Positions 1 through 11,329 of a DNA stretch of 64,000 nucleotides are shown piece after piece. The notes under the pieces were generated by a model. That model had not been told where the DNA came from. It did no database searches and was given only the letters and a program-made list of their open reading frames with translations. A program made the position numbers and the translations under genes. The DNA is from Manihot esculenta (taxonomy: Eukaryota; Streptophyta; Magnoliopsida; Malpighiales; Euphorbiaceae): NCBI RefSeq assembly GCF_001659605.2, contig NC_035171.2:27383825-27447824 (forward strand), read 5' to 3'. The number at the start of each line of letters is the position of its first letter. Within the stretch, counting starts at the first letter, position 1.

Positions 1-522
1 AAAATTTATTAATTAGTTCTTTTATTAATTTTAATTATTAAATATTCTAATAAAAGTCTAAAATATCCTCGATAAAAAGTGATTAATTAGTAAATTTTCT
101 ACCAATCAACTTTTTTCTAAACTACAAAAATTAAATAATAAAAAACTGAATGATTAAAATTAATGAAAAATTTAATTAGTAGAGTTTTTAAAATATCAAT
201 GGTATTTTTAATGTATTTTTTAAAAAAAATATTAATTAATGAGTTTTTTCATAATAAAAAATAAATAATAATTTTTATATTTGAATGGTAAATATTTATC
301 GTACTAACCGTCGTGTATGCATCTACATACTAAAATTATAATAAATTTCATTTATAAAAATACAATTTTTGATTGGTTAGTGTATTTATTCATGTCACAT
401 GTATAAAAATTTTCCCAATTAGAATTTTTTGTATGCATTTCGTTTTCCACTCTAGAATGATTCTATATCTTTAACCTTGATTTAACTGATCTTGCTACAA
501 AAATTTGTATGTAATATATCAG
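1..522. other. AT-rich sequence, probably the intron of the P450 gene
   Basis: No open frame or P450 N-terminal sequence is visible here. The stretch is very AT-rich and ends in a pyrimidine-poor acceptor-like TATATCAG directly before the P450 coding block at 523. The simplest reading is the 3' part of the intron that separates the two exons usual in CYP71-clan genes, with exon 1 left of the window. Confidence 0.5.
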
Positions 523-1137
523 AACATATTTCTGGGTGGAGTTGACACTGGAGCAATAACTTTGATTTGGGCAATGACAGAGCTCATTAGACATCCAACG
601 GTCATGAGAAAAGCACAAGAAGAAATAAGAACTTGCATGGGAGATAAAACAAAAGTCACTGAAAGTGACATTGACAAGCTTGGGTACCTAAAGATGGTAT
701 TGAAGGAAACCTTGAGGCTGCATCCACTGGGACAATTAGTAAGAGAAACCATGTCCAAATTCAGCATCAATGGCTATGTGATTGAACCCAAAACCCTAAT
801 CCAAGTGAATGTGTTTGCAATTGGAAGGGATCCAAAGGTGTGGAGGAATCCAGAAGAGTTCATTCCAGAGAGGTTCATAGACAATCAATATGATTTTAAT
901 GGGCAGAGTTATGAGTTTTTACCATTTGGTGCTGGGAGGAGAAGCTGTCCAGGGATGGCTATGGGACTGGCTCTGGTGGAGCTTGCACTTGCAAACCTTT
1001 TGTTTTGTTTTGATTGGAAGCTGCCTTGTAATATGAAGAAGGAAGATGTTAACATGGATGAGGCTCCTGGTATTGTCACCGGCAAGAAAGAAGCTTTATT
1101 GCTTTTACCAGTTAAATATCCACATGCATGTATGTAA
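523..1137 (+). CDS. Cytochrome P450, CYP71-like, 3'-terminal exon (partial gene)
   Basis: This is the C-terminal half of a plant class A P450, normally an ER-anchored haem monooxygenase that takes electrons from P450 reductase. In order it shows the I-helix oxygen-binding segment (GGVDTGA), the K-helix ExxR (KETLRLHP), PERF (NPEEFIPERF) and the haem-binding loop FGAGRRSCPG with the cysteine ligand, then the usual CYP71 tail and a TAA stop. The exon is taken to begin at AAC (523) after a CAG acceptor. An upstream in-frame ATG at 505 lies in the intron and is not used as start. The segment between HP and RET is LGQLV, about two residues shorter than the PPxPLLVPRE usual in this family and lacking its prolines. 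Substrate unknown. About 205 residues are present; the first exon is outside the window, so whether the gene is intact cannot be judged. Confidence 0.88.
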   Translation, partial: NIFLGGVDTGAITLIWAMTELIRHPTVMRKAQEEIRTCMGDKTKVTESDIDKLGYLKMVLKETLRLHPLGQLVRETMSKFSINGYVIEPKTLIQVNVFAIGRDPKVWRNPEEFIPERFIDNQYDFNGQSYEFLPFGAGRRSCPGMAMGLALVELALANLLFCFDWKLPCNMKKEDVNMDEAPGIVTGKKEALLLLPVKYPHACM

Positions 1138-1641
1138 AATTAGTATTGCAATACTGTCTTCATGGACCAAAGCTTAAATACAGGGAAATAAATTACAAAT
1201 AAATTACTTCTTTTATGTTGGCTTCATTATAATTTGGGTAATTATCGTATTGAGGTTTAATAAAATTCAAAATTTATGCACAAATTTTATTCTGTTATTA
1301 GTAATAAATAATTTAGTCTTTAAAATCTATTTTATTAATGAAATAATTTTTTTGTTAAAATTTATTGTTATATTATAATAGTATAATTTTTTGAATTTAT
1401 TTTTTATAATAATTTAATTCTTTTAATTTTAATAATTAATTTATGATAATTTAATTTTTATAATTTTAATATTTATAAAAATTTTATTCTTTAATTTGAA
1501 TTGATTTTAGGTAAATTTAATAAAATAATTATTTTATTAATAAAATTAAAATTTATAAAATTATAAATTTTAGTAAATATTAGAATCTATATTATAAATT
1601 ATCATATGATTTTGTGCCTTTGAGTCTGTACTGGTAGAGTG
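1138..1641. other. AT-rich 3' flank of the P450 gene
   Basis: Strongly AT-rich sequence without any coding signal. It should contain the P450 3' UTR and polyadenylation region, but no single poly(A) signal stands out among many A/T runs. Confidence 0.4.
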
Positions 1642-1980
1642 ATAGGCTTAGGCAAAGTTTTTTCACTTAATTATGAAGGACAAAGGTGCAAAATGCACTT
1701 GAGTGTTATTATAATGTTATAATTAAAAAAAATTATTTCCCTTAATTATTAATCTATTATTATGAAGGGCAAAGGATTAAAAATTATTTTCTTCCATGTT
1801 TTTGAAAATATTTCTCTATTTTTGCATGATTTGAAAAAATGCTCTAGACAATGAATCAAAATGTACGTGAGTGTTTTTTAATATTACTATTAAAAAAAAC
1901 TTAAAAGTTTTTCCTCAATTATTATGGTGGACAATGGATGAAAATGTCCATAATTATTTTTTTCTATTCAAATATTTATG
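1642..1980. repeat. AT-rich dispersed repeat, copy 1, with about 90-bp internal units
   Basis: It opens with ATAGGCTTAGGCAAAG and ends near GTCCATAATTATTTTT. Inside, the phrase 'ATTATNATGGANAATGGAT.AAAATGTACGTGAGTG' followed by an A/T block recurs about every 90 bp. A second copy with the same opening, units and ending lies at 6660-7035. I do not recognise the family. The two copies bracket the TAT remnant and LTR fragments between them. Confidence 0.55.
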
Positions 1981-1984
1981 ATAA

Positions 1985-2560
1985 TTTATGATGTGGCCGG
2001 AAAACAGAGTTGTTTTGAGATTGATTAGACCTGCAAAGAGGAGAATGTGAGGTGGTGGTGGATACCTACAGCAGCCATTCCGTTGCTCAAGTTAGTATAC
2101 TAGAAAAGAGAGTAAATACAATGAACTGTTTAGAATTTTAGTGTAAGAGAATGACATACATTGACCTCTGTGATCCTTTCCTTTTCATACTGTAAAAAGA
2201 TGGAGATAAATATAGTATTTTTTGATAATCCAAGCAAAGATGTGTCCGACTACTTTATAAGGGATATTAACAGCTAATAGGTTGGTGATTTCGTGATTAC
2301 AGACATAATGGGGATAAGCATGACTATGCCTGACAATGGTAATCTTGTATCAAGACCCGTTCTACCAAGGGGAGGGCGAGTTTTGATGGTGAATCGAGTG
2401 TTAAAGTGTTCAGGTCTTCTTTTCCTCGAATAGGACCGCATTACTTACTTATTAGACCTGTTCTATAGTGACAGCTCATGGCTTATTTTGGACGATTGTA
2501 ATATAGCATTAGAGGTCTCCCCAATCTTCGATTCTTCAGGTTCGAAAGTAACAGTTTGTC
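1985..2560 (-). repeat. LTR-like block of TAT-1
   Basis: The phrase pattern GTGGCCGG ... GTGGTGGTGGATACCTACAGCAGCC ... TATACTGTAAA ... GATAAATATAGTATTT ... AAGGGATATTANCAGCTAATAGGTTGG is shared in order with 43760-44085 and 50000-50340. Because it occurs at both ends of the second TAT element, it is interpreted as LTR or the adjoining leader. The right part (about 2500-2560) also matches 62240-62300. Confidence 0.6.
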
Positions 2561-3589
2561 TTTTTTATTACGTGGCATGATTTTGTTGGCCTTGATTGTT
2601 TTCGTCATTTTTTCTACCTTTGGTAACGATGGTTGCCTTATTTCTCGAGTCATATTTAAAACTTTGCTGGCTAAGCTATTGTATAAGAATCCTCCTTTCT
2701 CTTCTTTTGTTTACGACTGTTATCTATGGAAAACATAAATGAGATTACTTTCTTTTCTTTCCCTGAGAATAACCAGATCTGTTGAGAGGATATTATCATG
2801 GTCTATGAAGAGCAGCTGAAGGCAGGTCTTCATGAAGGTGCAAGCATACTGTTTATGCTTGAGTATTGCAACCAGTCTGACTATAATAGCTTTTTAGCAC
2901 CATGACCCCAGGGAGAGGGTTGGATTGTGCAAGATTGATTCTGAGGATCAGGCCAAGAAGCAATTGGGGAAGCAGTCTTTCATGCGATTTTTCTTGAACA
3001 GATGACATATTCCTAGAGGATGAGGTCAAATGAGAGGCTGAGGAGAACCCCACCAATCGGGTCTCTGCTAATGACATAATAGATGTTTAGAAAATTCTGA
3101 TGTAATAAAGATTTGCGAGGGATACTGAAGTCCTCCTCCTTGTGATATTTTGTAATGAAAATACATATTTTGCATATCTACTCTTAGGTTTTTTTTTTTT
3201 CCGTGCGTGCCCTCGTTACTACCCATAATTTAAATAATGTAGCCAAGGGGCTACTACGCAACCAAACTATAAATCTAGTAACCACCATTTTTTGCCCAAA
3301 GAAAGGGGTTAGTGCACATTCACCTTGCAGAACTTAAAGCTCATTTAACAGCCATAAAATAAATTAGAGAATTTTTGCGAAACAAGATTAATACCTGGGC
3401 ATTTAGCTTAGCAGACTCCCACCTTTTAATCATAAAATGCCTCGAAAAAATTTTGTAATAAGGGAATTTCACCCGATCACTCGTCTTGAGACTGGTCATA
3501 AGACTTGCCTTCGACATTAATCTTTGATTGACACCTTCGTCTTTTGATGATTGGTATTCCCGCCTTATGGCATGGCATAAATGACTTGA
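2561..3589. other. Unassigned part of TAT-1 between LTR and tandem repeats
   Basis: No convincing coding sequence. The segment contains small random frames (for example 2853-3077 minus) without recognisable domains. In position it corresponds to LTR plus the distal 3' untranslated region of the TAT remnant. Confidence 0.35.
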
Positions 3590-4240
3590 TTAGTGGGACC
3601 AACGCCTGGATTGTGGTATGTTGGAACCTGCCTTATGACCTGACCTGGCGGACTTCGCCTTGTGGCCTTGTGTCGTGGGACCAACGATCAAATTGTGGAC
3701 TGGCAGAACCCGCCTTGTGGTCTTATTTAGTGGGACCAACGCCCAGATTGTGTTTTGACAAAACTCGCCTTATGACCTAGCCTGGTGGAACTCGCCTTAT
3801 GACCTAGCCTGGTGGAACCCGCCTTGTGACTTGTTTAGTGGGATTAATGCCCAGATTGTGGTCTGGCGGAACCCGCCTTATAATTTTGCCTGAAAAAACT
3901 CGCCTTATGGCCTTGTTTAGTGGTACTAAAGCCTAGATTATGGTATGGCGAAACCTACCTTGTGACCTAGCCTGGTGAAATCTCTCTTGTAGCCTTGTTA
4001 AGTGGGACCAACGCCCATATTCTGGTCTGGCAAAACCTGCCTTGTGACTTGGCCTAGTGGAACCCGTCTTATGGCCTTCTTTAGTGGGACCAACGCCCAG
4101 ATTATAGTCTAGCAAAACTTACCTTGTGACGTGGCTTATCGAAATCTACCTTGTGGCCTTGTTTAGAGAGACCAATGCCCAGATTATGGTCTGGTGAAAC
4201 CCGCCTTGTGACTTGGTCTTGGCGGAATATGCTTTGTGGC
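3590..4240 (-). repeat. Degenerate about 82-bp tandem repeat in the TAT 3' UTR
   Basis: Units carry AGTGGGACCAACGCCCAGAT followed by a TGG-CTGGCGGAACC-CGCCTTGTG phrase. Unit anchors fall near 3591, 3673, 3729, 3836, 3918, 3999, 4083 and 4164, mostly 81-84 bp apart with one short and one long spacing. A related array with about 72-bp spacing is at 62420-63115 and a short relic at 44258-44360. Tandem arrays between pol and the 3' LTR are a known property of TAT-lineage elements. Confidence 0.75.
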
Positions 4241-4329
4241 CTCTTCCTGTCTCCCTAATCTCTTTTTTTAGGAAGACAATCCCATTATTTCCTGTTACTG
4301 AAGAACATAACATGTGAAAAAATATCTCG

Positions 4330-5340
4330 TTAACTTATTATTGATAAAATTTCCTCATATTACAAATATCCCAGGAGTAGGGAAACACTTGACCACCTAG
4401 TGGGGCTATGTAACATGACTTATAGGCAAGTGACCTTCGAGACTTTGAACAGTCGTTTTCAATTCTCGCGTAACTTACCAGACCGGCTATTATATCTGTG
4501 GTCTGCTTATTTTTTCTGATCATTACTAGATTCTTTTGCTATTACATGAATAATCCCTATAGGCTCTTGATCAGGGGTGGTTTGGGGTGTTGTTATATAT
4601 CTTGGATTCATTTCTCCTTTCTTCCTTGCCCTTCTTGGTGAACTTCCAAAGAGTTATGTCCCTTATCAGCCTCTCAATCTCATCTTTTAGTTGCCGACAC
4701 TCTTCCGTCATATGATTGTGATCTTCGTGGAATGGTCCTGTCTCGTTTCTTCGCTTTCTCGCGATTGAGCTTGAGTGGCCATTTTTCTTGATTCACATTA
4801 AAATACGTGTCTGTGAGTCATTCAACAAAGTATAATTCTTATACTTGCTCTAGTCATCCCTCTTTGGGAGATGGGATAACCCCTGTGATCTCCTTCATGT
4901 CCTCGCCTTTTCAGCTTTTGACTTTACTTTTGAGTCGCTCTCTTGTCCTCTTTTAGTACTTGGACTTTGTCATCCAGCTTGATATACTTCTAGGCTTTGT
5001 CTATCAATTATTAATATGTCACAGTTAGGTTTTTAATGAAGGAATCTGTGAATTTGACGTTGCACGTTCCTTTCTTTAATACTTCACATGCTATCTTATG
5101 ATTTAATTCTTTTACCTGTTTTGTTTCAGCATTGAACCATGAGATAAAACTCCTTAAAGACTCGCCTTCTCCTTGGCAGATTTTTCGCAAGTCGGAGGAA
5201 AGTTTTTTAGGAGGTATACAAGTAATAAATCTGAATTTAAATAACATAACAAACTGTATCAAATTTTGAATTAAACCTAGGCGAAAATGTTGTACCATTT
5301 CTGAGCCAAACCTATGAGTGTTGATAGTAACACTCGGCAT
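4330..5340 (-). pseudogene. TAT-1 gag and integrase-end relics
   Basis: From 5340 to 5011 on the minus strand a 109-codon frame reads as retrotransposon gag, with the segment GEGESLRSFISWFNAET typical of the capsid C-terminal half. Further gag-like, charged sequence follows to about 4560 with stops. From 4530 to 4330 the sequence resembles the integrase end of the second TAT element (compare 44600-44440). The join between gag and integrase end marks the internal deletion. No function is expected. Confidence 0.6.
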
Positions 5341-5640
5341 AACACAAAGTCATTGACATCCTAAAGTTGCATGGTTGTCCTGAAGATTCCTAGGTGGCTC
5401 TTGAGATCTGTTGTTCTATCATACTTATCCAAGTTAGGCAGCTTAAACTTGGTTAGGAATATTTCTGTTAAGATCTCTTCCGAAAGAGGTGAGGCATTGT
5501 TTAGGGCCGAAGTCCTCCTCTTAATTCCTTTAGTACCATTGCACTACTCGTACCAGTTTTTAATCGATGCCTTTTGGAGTTTCGTTTGATTCATCTTCGG
5601 ACTCGGCCTTTCCTGTATTCTAACAATTGCACAATGGACC

Positions 5641-6479
5641 TTTATTGTAACAATCAATAGAATAATAATAAATATTAGTCACATGAATAATATAAATATC
5701 AAAAGATAACAAAGAAATAATAAAATCAATTAGATCTCACAACCAATTAAACTAAAACTTCAATTGAAAAGAGAATTTAGCCACACACGTTCATGGCTGA
5801 AACACAATAAGAAGAATAGTGTTTTCAGCCTCCCAAAATTAGTTCAGAATAAAAGATGATTATGTACATCAAAATGTCATTTTTATATAATACTTAAACT
5901 GCTAGTTTAATCTAAATATCAATAACCAAAATCAGATAGGAAAGTTTTTTCAAAAAGAGTCGAGTATGATGTATTTTGGCGAATGAGGATTATTTATTCA
6001 TATCTCAGATTTGAAATTGAATTTTGATACTTCTTATAACAAAGAATGTTTGAGAGTTAGAGTTCAAACATGATTCTGCTTGTTTATTCTCTTTGAACTT
6101 GATTATATCCACGAACTTTTTTAATTTTAGAATATAGAGTCTCAATATGATTTTTCTTTTATTGTTCTCCAATCATTGCTTATTCAACAAAATATCAGAA
6201 TTCAAATGAATTAACATGTTTTAAGTAGAATCATACTAAAAAATTTAAATGTTTTAAAATATTAAAATTATAAATATGCAAATTATCGATGAATAAGATA
6301 AGCGAACGAGAATTGATATTATAAATTAATGAGATGAATTAATCAAATATAACTTAAAAGGGTTTTAATTTATAAAGGTGATATGGAAAAATATTAATTT
6401 GGAAATTAACTTCTATAATTAATTTGGACACTGAAATACATAGATCTATTAATTAATTAAGAATTAATTAATTGGAACA
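5641..6479. other. AT-rich sequence of unknown origin
   Basis: No gene-like frame. It has occasional GC-richer words (for example CACACACGTTCATGGCTGAAAC near 5780) that suggest part of an old LTR or its flank, continuous with the LTR fragment that follows, but I cannot assign a family. Confidence 0.3.
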
Positions 6480-6659
6480 ATGTATTAATTTAATTTATGT
6501 AATAAATTAACAAGGTGACTAATGAGAGAATTCCATGCAGTAACCAATATTTGGAACCACGTGGAGATGACATGGCATGAAAGGGAGACACTTGTCTCTC
6601 CAATAAGGGATGGTGGTAGATATGTGGTCCCTGCCATTTTCTCTCATAAGTATAACTGA
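6480..6659 (+). repeat. Copia-type LTR fragment related to 10230-10410
   Basis: The block ACATGGCATGAAAGGGAGAC-ACTTGTCTC and its surroundings (about 6505-6655) match 10250-10400 at roughly four bases in five, including CCATTTTCTCTCANAAGTATAA at the end. It is therefore a second, truncated copy of the LTR family present at 9714-11329. Confidence 0.55.
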
Positions 6660-7035
6660 CATAGGTCTAGGCAAAGTTTTTTCCCTTAATTATTAATATA
6701 TTATTACGAAGGACAAAGGATCAAAATTCACGTGAATATTTTTTTAATGCTATAATTAAAAAAACTTATTTTCCTACATTATTAATATATAATTATAATG
6801 GACAATGGACTAAAATGTACGTGAGTGTTTTTTTTTTTTAATATTATCATTTAAAAAAACTTAAAAAGACTTTTTTCCTCAAGCATTAATATATTACTAT
6901 GATGGACAATGAATCAAAATGTACGCGAGTGTTTTTTAATATTATTATTAAGAAAAACTTAAAAGTTTTTCCCTCAACTATTATGGTGGACAATGGACTA
7001 AAATGTCCATAATTATTTTTTTATTAAAATTATTA
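6660..7035. repeat. AT-rich dispersed repeat, copy 2, four about 90-bp units
   Basis: Four consecutive diverged units each contain ATTATTATGGACAATGGA followed by AAAATGTACGTGAGTG-like words, an oligo-T run and a short A-rich block. It matches 1642-1980 from the opening ATAGGTCTAGGCAAAG to the closing GTCCATAATTATTTTT. Confidence 0.55.
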
Positions 7036-9146
7036 AAAAAATTAAACATTTACAATAATTTATATTTATATTAAATATTTTATGTTTTGATTAATAAAAT
7101 TAAATTTTTTAAATTTATCACGATTATAATTAAAAATAAAACTAAATTAAATTTAAAAAATTAATAAATTATAATAAAATAATTCTTAAATAAATATTTT
7201 TATTTCAATATCATTTTTTTCATTAATTTTATTATTTAATTTCTATTTTTACTTTTACATAATATCATTATTATTAATAAAAACTTAAAATATAAAAAAA
7301 ATAAAACTTTACAATTTAAAATATTATTATTAGAAAATAAACTTTTTAAAATATAAAAAATATATATACATAAATTTATAATATTTGAGTATAAGCATTT
7401 AAAAAATTATAAAAAAATATTTTTCACTTTTACGGATTTTAGGCACGCAAGAGAATTTGCCAATAAAAATATTTTTTTTGGCTAAAAAGAAAAATTAAGG
7501 TTTTTTTTTATAAATAAAATAAACTTTCTTTTTGAATATTTTTGAGAAAACTTTCCACATTGAAAAAAAAAATTGTTTTCAAGAACTTAGAAAATCTTGT
7601 TGTTACTATTAAAATTTTTTATACCAAAGCTGATTAAGATTTTTTTGTTTCTTAAGCTCAATAGGCATTAAAAATTCAATACTTTACATATTTTCATAAT
7701 TTAATCTAAAACTTGAAAATTTGATACTATTGTCTATAATTTTAATTTTTATTTCAATTTTATCCAAAATTCATATTTCAATTTGGAGGGAGTTGGCTCT
7801 ATCCTACATGGCATAATAACTAAAAGGGTTAATGATATAAAAAAATCTAAACCTTTACCCTCTTTTACAATTTAATCCAAAATTTTTAATTCTAGTATAA
7901 TAATACAATTTATTAAAAATAAAGAAATTATACCCAAAATTGAAATTAGATTTAGAGAGCTATACCACTTCCTACTCAGTATTCCAAGTAGCATAATAAA
8001 AAAGGTCACATAGACTATGATATAAGGAGGACATGATCCTTTCAAATCTATTTGCAACTTTGGATAAAATTACTTCATTTTTTGACAAATTAATTCGTTG
8101 TATCAAAATTAAAAGATTTGAGTTTTGGCATTATTAGATTTTTTAATTATTATTTTGTGAGACCCATATAGACCTTCCAGCTGGGTATGCAACATGGAAT
8201 GAGGCACACTCTCCCCAAATTAAAAATCTCAATTTGAATAAAACAGCAAAAAAACTTAATTTCTAGATTATTATATATACTTAAAATTTAAAGTTTTGGA
8301 TTTAAATCACAAAAAATTTATAAAGTATCAGGATTTTTAATGCTAGTAGCTAGGCTGTTCCTTTTTAACATTGCAATCAGATAACGAAAAAGAAATTATT
8401 TTCTAGAGAAACAATTTTCTTAGAAAATATTTTCTACATACAATTAAACTTTTAAGAAACAAATATTGATTTAATATAAAGAATTTTATCTAGACTTGAC
8501 TTGGTGTATTATAAACCTAACAATTAATACATATACTAGGACTCCTATAAAATAGATGAAATTCAAATGTTTTTTTTTTATTGAGTTTAGAGTATATTAG
8601 ATAAGTTAGAGAAATTTAGCTATAAAAAAAGGTTAGTTTATATGAAAACACAAGAGAATTGGAGAAATTTTTTATATATTTTATTCATTAAAAAAATATA
8701 TTTATACATATTACAAGAAGTAAATATGAAAAAAAACTTATCATATTTTCTACGATTATGTCTTATGATTTAATTATTTATACACGGTAGAAATCAATTA
8801 ATTAGTTGTCCATATTCTAATATTCTAATAGTCTAAAATCTAAATACTATAATTTCTTTTTTTTTTTTTAATTTCAAATGAGCAACTTAATATGGATGAG
8901 GCATTCGGTCGACAGTTCAAACTTCCATGTTCAAATGGTAGAATTGAATTACTATATATGGCAACAAAGAGAAGATACAGAAAAAGTGAAGTCAATACGT
9001 GTTTTTATATTCAACAAAACTCAAGTTATATACTGCTAATTATATTGTAATATATGAACTCATAAATTTTATTATTAAAATGCATATTCATTTCATAAAT
9101 TATGCCACAAACTAAATAAAAAATGTCAAACAAAAGATATTACGAA
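7036..9146. other. AT-rich intergenic DNA
   Basis: A little over two kilobases of A/T-dominated sequence with homopolymer runs. All open frames are short (61 codons at most) and have no recognisable features. A GC-richer island near 8160-8210 has no identifiable content. I see no gene here. Confidence 0.6.
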
Positions 9147-9640
9147 TAAACATTCGCTCGGTTTAAATCTAAAATTAAAATTTTAATATTTGTAAAAATT
9201 GAATCAAACTGATTTTGAGTAGAAACTGATTTGAATTAAAATGGTTTGATTCAGTTCAGTTCGGTTTGATCGGTTGAATTTTTTAATAGATTTTTAATAT
9301 TTTTATACTTTATTTTTAGTGTTTTAAAATTTAATTGAAGTATTTCAACCTTATTTATAGTTTAACCCCCTATATTATAAAAAATAATATATTACTGTTT
9401 AATAGGTCGGTTCGATTTTATCGATTTTTTCTTACTAATCCAGTTCAACCAAAACTATATTATTGTTTAATAGGTCGGTTCGATTTTATCGATTTTTTCT
9501 TACTAATCCAGTTCAACCGAAACTTTTGAAAATAAAAATTTGAATTGAATAAAAAAATATAAAATCGAATCAAATTAATTCGATTCAATCGATTTTTTAG
9601 TTTGAACTGAATACTGCTCACTCCAAACTTCTCCTAAAGA
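9147..9640. mobile_element. Putative non-autonomous hAT-like element
   Basis: The sequence is full of GGTTCGGTTTGAT / ATCGAATCAAATT words and is roughly inverted about its centre: the left end (CATTCGCTCGGTTTAAAT, about 9149) faces a right end whose complement reads GTATTCAGTTCAAACT (about 9600-9620). Such 'cggttcggttt' foldback sequences are typical of short hAT-derived elements in eudicots. No transposase and no convincing 8-bp target duplication were seen, so class and limits are uncertain. Confidence 0.4.
9388..9523. repeat. 68-bp perfect-phase tandem duplication
   Basis: Two adjacent 68-bp copies starting at 9388 and 9456 (TATATTAC/TTGTTTAATAGG...) differ at only a few positions. They lie within the putative hAT-like element and account for the repetitive 64-codon frame at 9335-9529, which is not a gene. 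Confidence 0.85.
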
Positions 9641-9713
9641 TTTTTTGCTTGAAAGGGAGATTGCACAAGTAGATGTGCAACCAAGAAAGTTAAACACCAG
9701 GACAGAGACCAAG

Positions 9714-11329
9714 TGTTAGGAGTATGCCTTAAAGTGTAATTTTGTAAATCTTATAGTCTTTTATTTAAAGTGTAACTTCATTAATAACATATATAGTCTC
9801 TTAGCATTATGGTAGTTGTTCTAGCATCGAAGAGTTGAGAATATGAATGGTGAAATTATTTATTTCATTCACTATAAAAATATTCTTAATATGTTGTTAG
9901 GCACAATGTATTCGGTGAAATTATTACATTTTTCTGTTGGCGTAATTAATATAGGATGCTAATGAAAGTATAATATTAAATTTTATGACATAGGTATGTA
10001 ATACTTAAATAGATACAATGAATAATTATGTGACTAAATATGTGAAATATGTGGCATTTAGATAATAAACACGAGTTTACTCTTGTCAATATTTGATTTG
10101 CATACAATTCCAAGATATAAAATGACACAAACATCTTATGTATAACTAGTCTGAGTTTGAGCTACAATCTTTAAACAATTTGCAAGTTATTATATGTGTA
10201 GGTAGGTGATCAATATGAGAGGGGATTCGTTCTCCCAGCAAATAATAAATTAAAAAGTAACTAATGAAGGAACTCCATGCGGTAAGCAATGTTTGGAGCC
10301 ACATGGAGATGACATGGCATGAAAGGGTGACACTTGTCTCCCCAATAAGAGATTGTGGAAGACACGTGGTTCCAGCCATTTTCTCTCAGAAGTATAAGTG
10401 AGAGATGAGTTTAGGGATTTCTTATCCCTAAAATCATAAACCAAATGTAAAGAGAGGTTGAAAGAAAACTCTCTTTACACTATGTTTGGACGAGATGAGC
10501 AGTGGGTAATTAAGAGAAGGGTAAGAAAAGATAACGAGGCAGTGTTACAATAAAAAAAAAAAAAGTTGCATATTTGAAAAAAGGTGAATTAATAGGAAGG
10601 TAAAGGAGGGTAATAGAGAACTATTCACTTCCCCCTCCTTATACTCCAAAAGAAAAATTGGTATTTGGGGATTAAGAAGTGGTACGCCTTATTCCTCATT
10701 TCTTTTATTTACACCTTTCTCACCTCTTTCTAAAAAGGATTAAAATTTTTATACCTCTCACTCCCTTTACTTACCTTTTCTTCACCTCTAATTAAATATG
10801 GCTTTACTCATCTTATCCATCATCGTCTTCCAAATTCTACATTCACCATTGTCAAACCTTGAGCCTAGCAAAGCATTAGAAGTTTTTACTTGCTTCTTCG
10901 AGTTCTTTAAGTGTTAAACTAGCTACTTTCTTCTCAGGAAGACCACAAGCCATATTTATCTTTTTCCTTTCTAGTGGCCGGCCAAGCAAGGGCAAAGAGA
11001 GGAGTTGATTTTCGATTGAAGGTCTTCGTCTTGCTCAAGGAAGTTTATGAACGAGTTAGATAGCTTGCATTTGGAAGCTTAGTACCAAGGAAGTTGAATG
11101 AGATCTTTGCATTCAAGAGTTTGGTTTCTAATCTTAAATTAGGATTCTTACCTTTACCTTTCTTTGAGTTAATCATTAGGCAATTGGACTTGTAAATAAG
11201 CAAGAATGGTTATTGTGTATATGTATAAAGCTTAGTATTTATATAGAAACAGACTATAGATTGGATACATGATCATTTGCAATAGACGATAGATTCTTTG
11301 GTCTTCAACGGAGGCAAAGATTTCCAACA
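9714..11329 (+). mobile_element. Copia-type LTR (TGTTAG...CCAACA), isolated
   Basis: The stretch opens with TGTTAGGAGTATGCC and can be read to a CCAACA end at 11329. These termini resemble the solo LTR at 46786-48226 (TGTTAGTGTATATGCC...CCCAACA). The block at 10250-10400 is repeated at 6505-6655. The flanking five bases do not match each other, and no clear primer site or pol sequence follows, so it is either a solo LTR with decayed target duplication or the left end of a deleted element. A candidate foldback insertion occupies 10484-10833. Confidence 0.45.
10484..10833. mobile_element. Candidate foldback/MITE insertion
   Basis: The left end GGACGAGATGAGCAG is mirrored by the right end TTACTCATCTTATCC, and the inverted similarity continues inward for about 45 bp with small gaps (GTAATTAAGAGAAGGG against CTTCACCTCTAATTAA). 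It sits in the LTR at 9714-11329. No transposase and no clear target duplication; superfamily not assigned. Confidence 0.4.

Larger units (their letters stand above)
1985..5640 (-). mobile_element. Ty3/gypsy TAT-lineage retrotransposon, internally deleted remnant (TAT-1)
   Basis: Read on the minus strand, this remnant has gag-like sequence (5340-4560), then directly the end of pol/integrase (about 4530-4330), then a tandemly repeated 3' UTR (about 4240-3590) and an LTR-like block (about 2560-1985). Protease, reverse transcriptase, RNase H and most of integrase are missing. The LTR-like block matches both ends of the TAT element at 43735-50480, and the integrase end matches 44440-44600, which sets family and orientation. 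No target-site duplication was found and both ends are approximate. Many stops make it non-functional. Confidence 0.65.

Noticed and set aside
505..522. ATG at 505 as the start of a complete small P450 gene
   Set aside because: The six codons before 523 look intronic and end in a CAG acceptor. A P450 starting at the I-helix would lack its whole N-terminal half.
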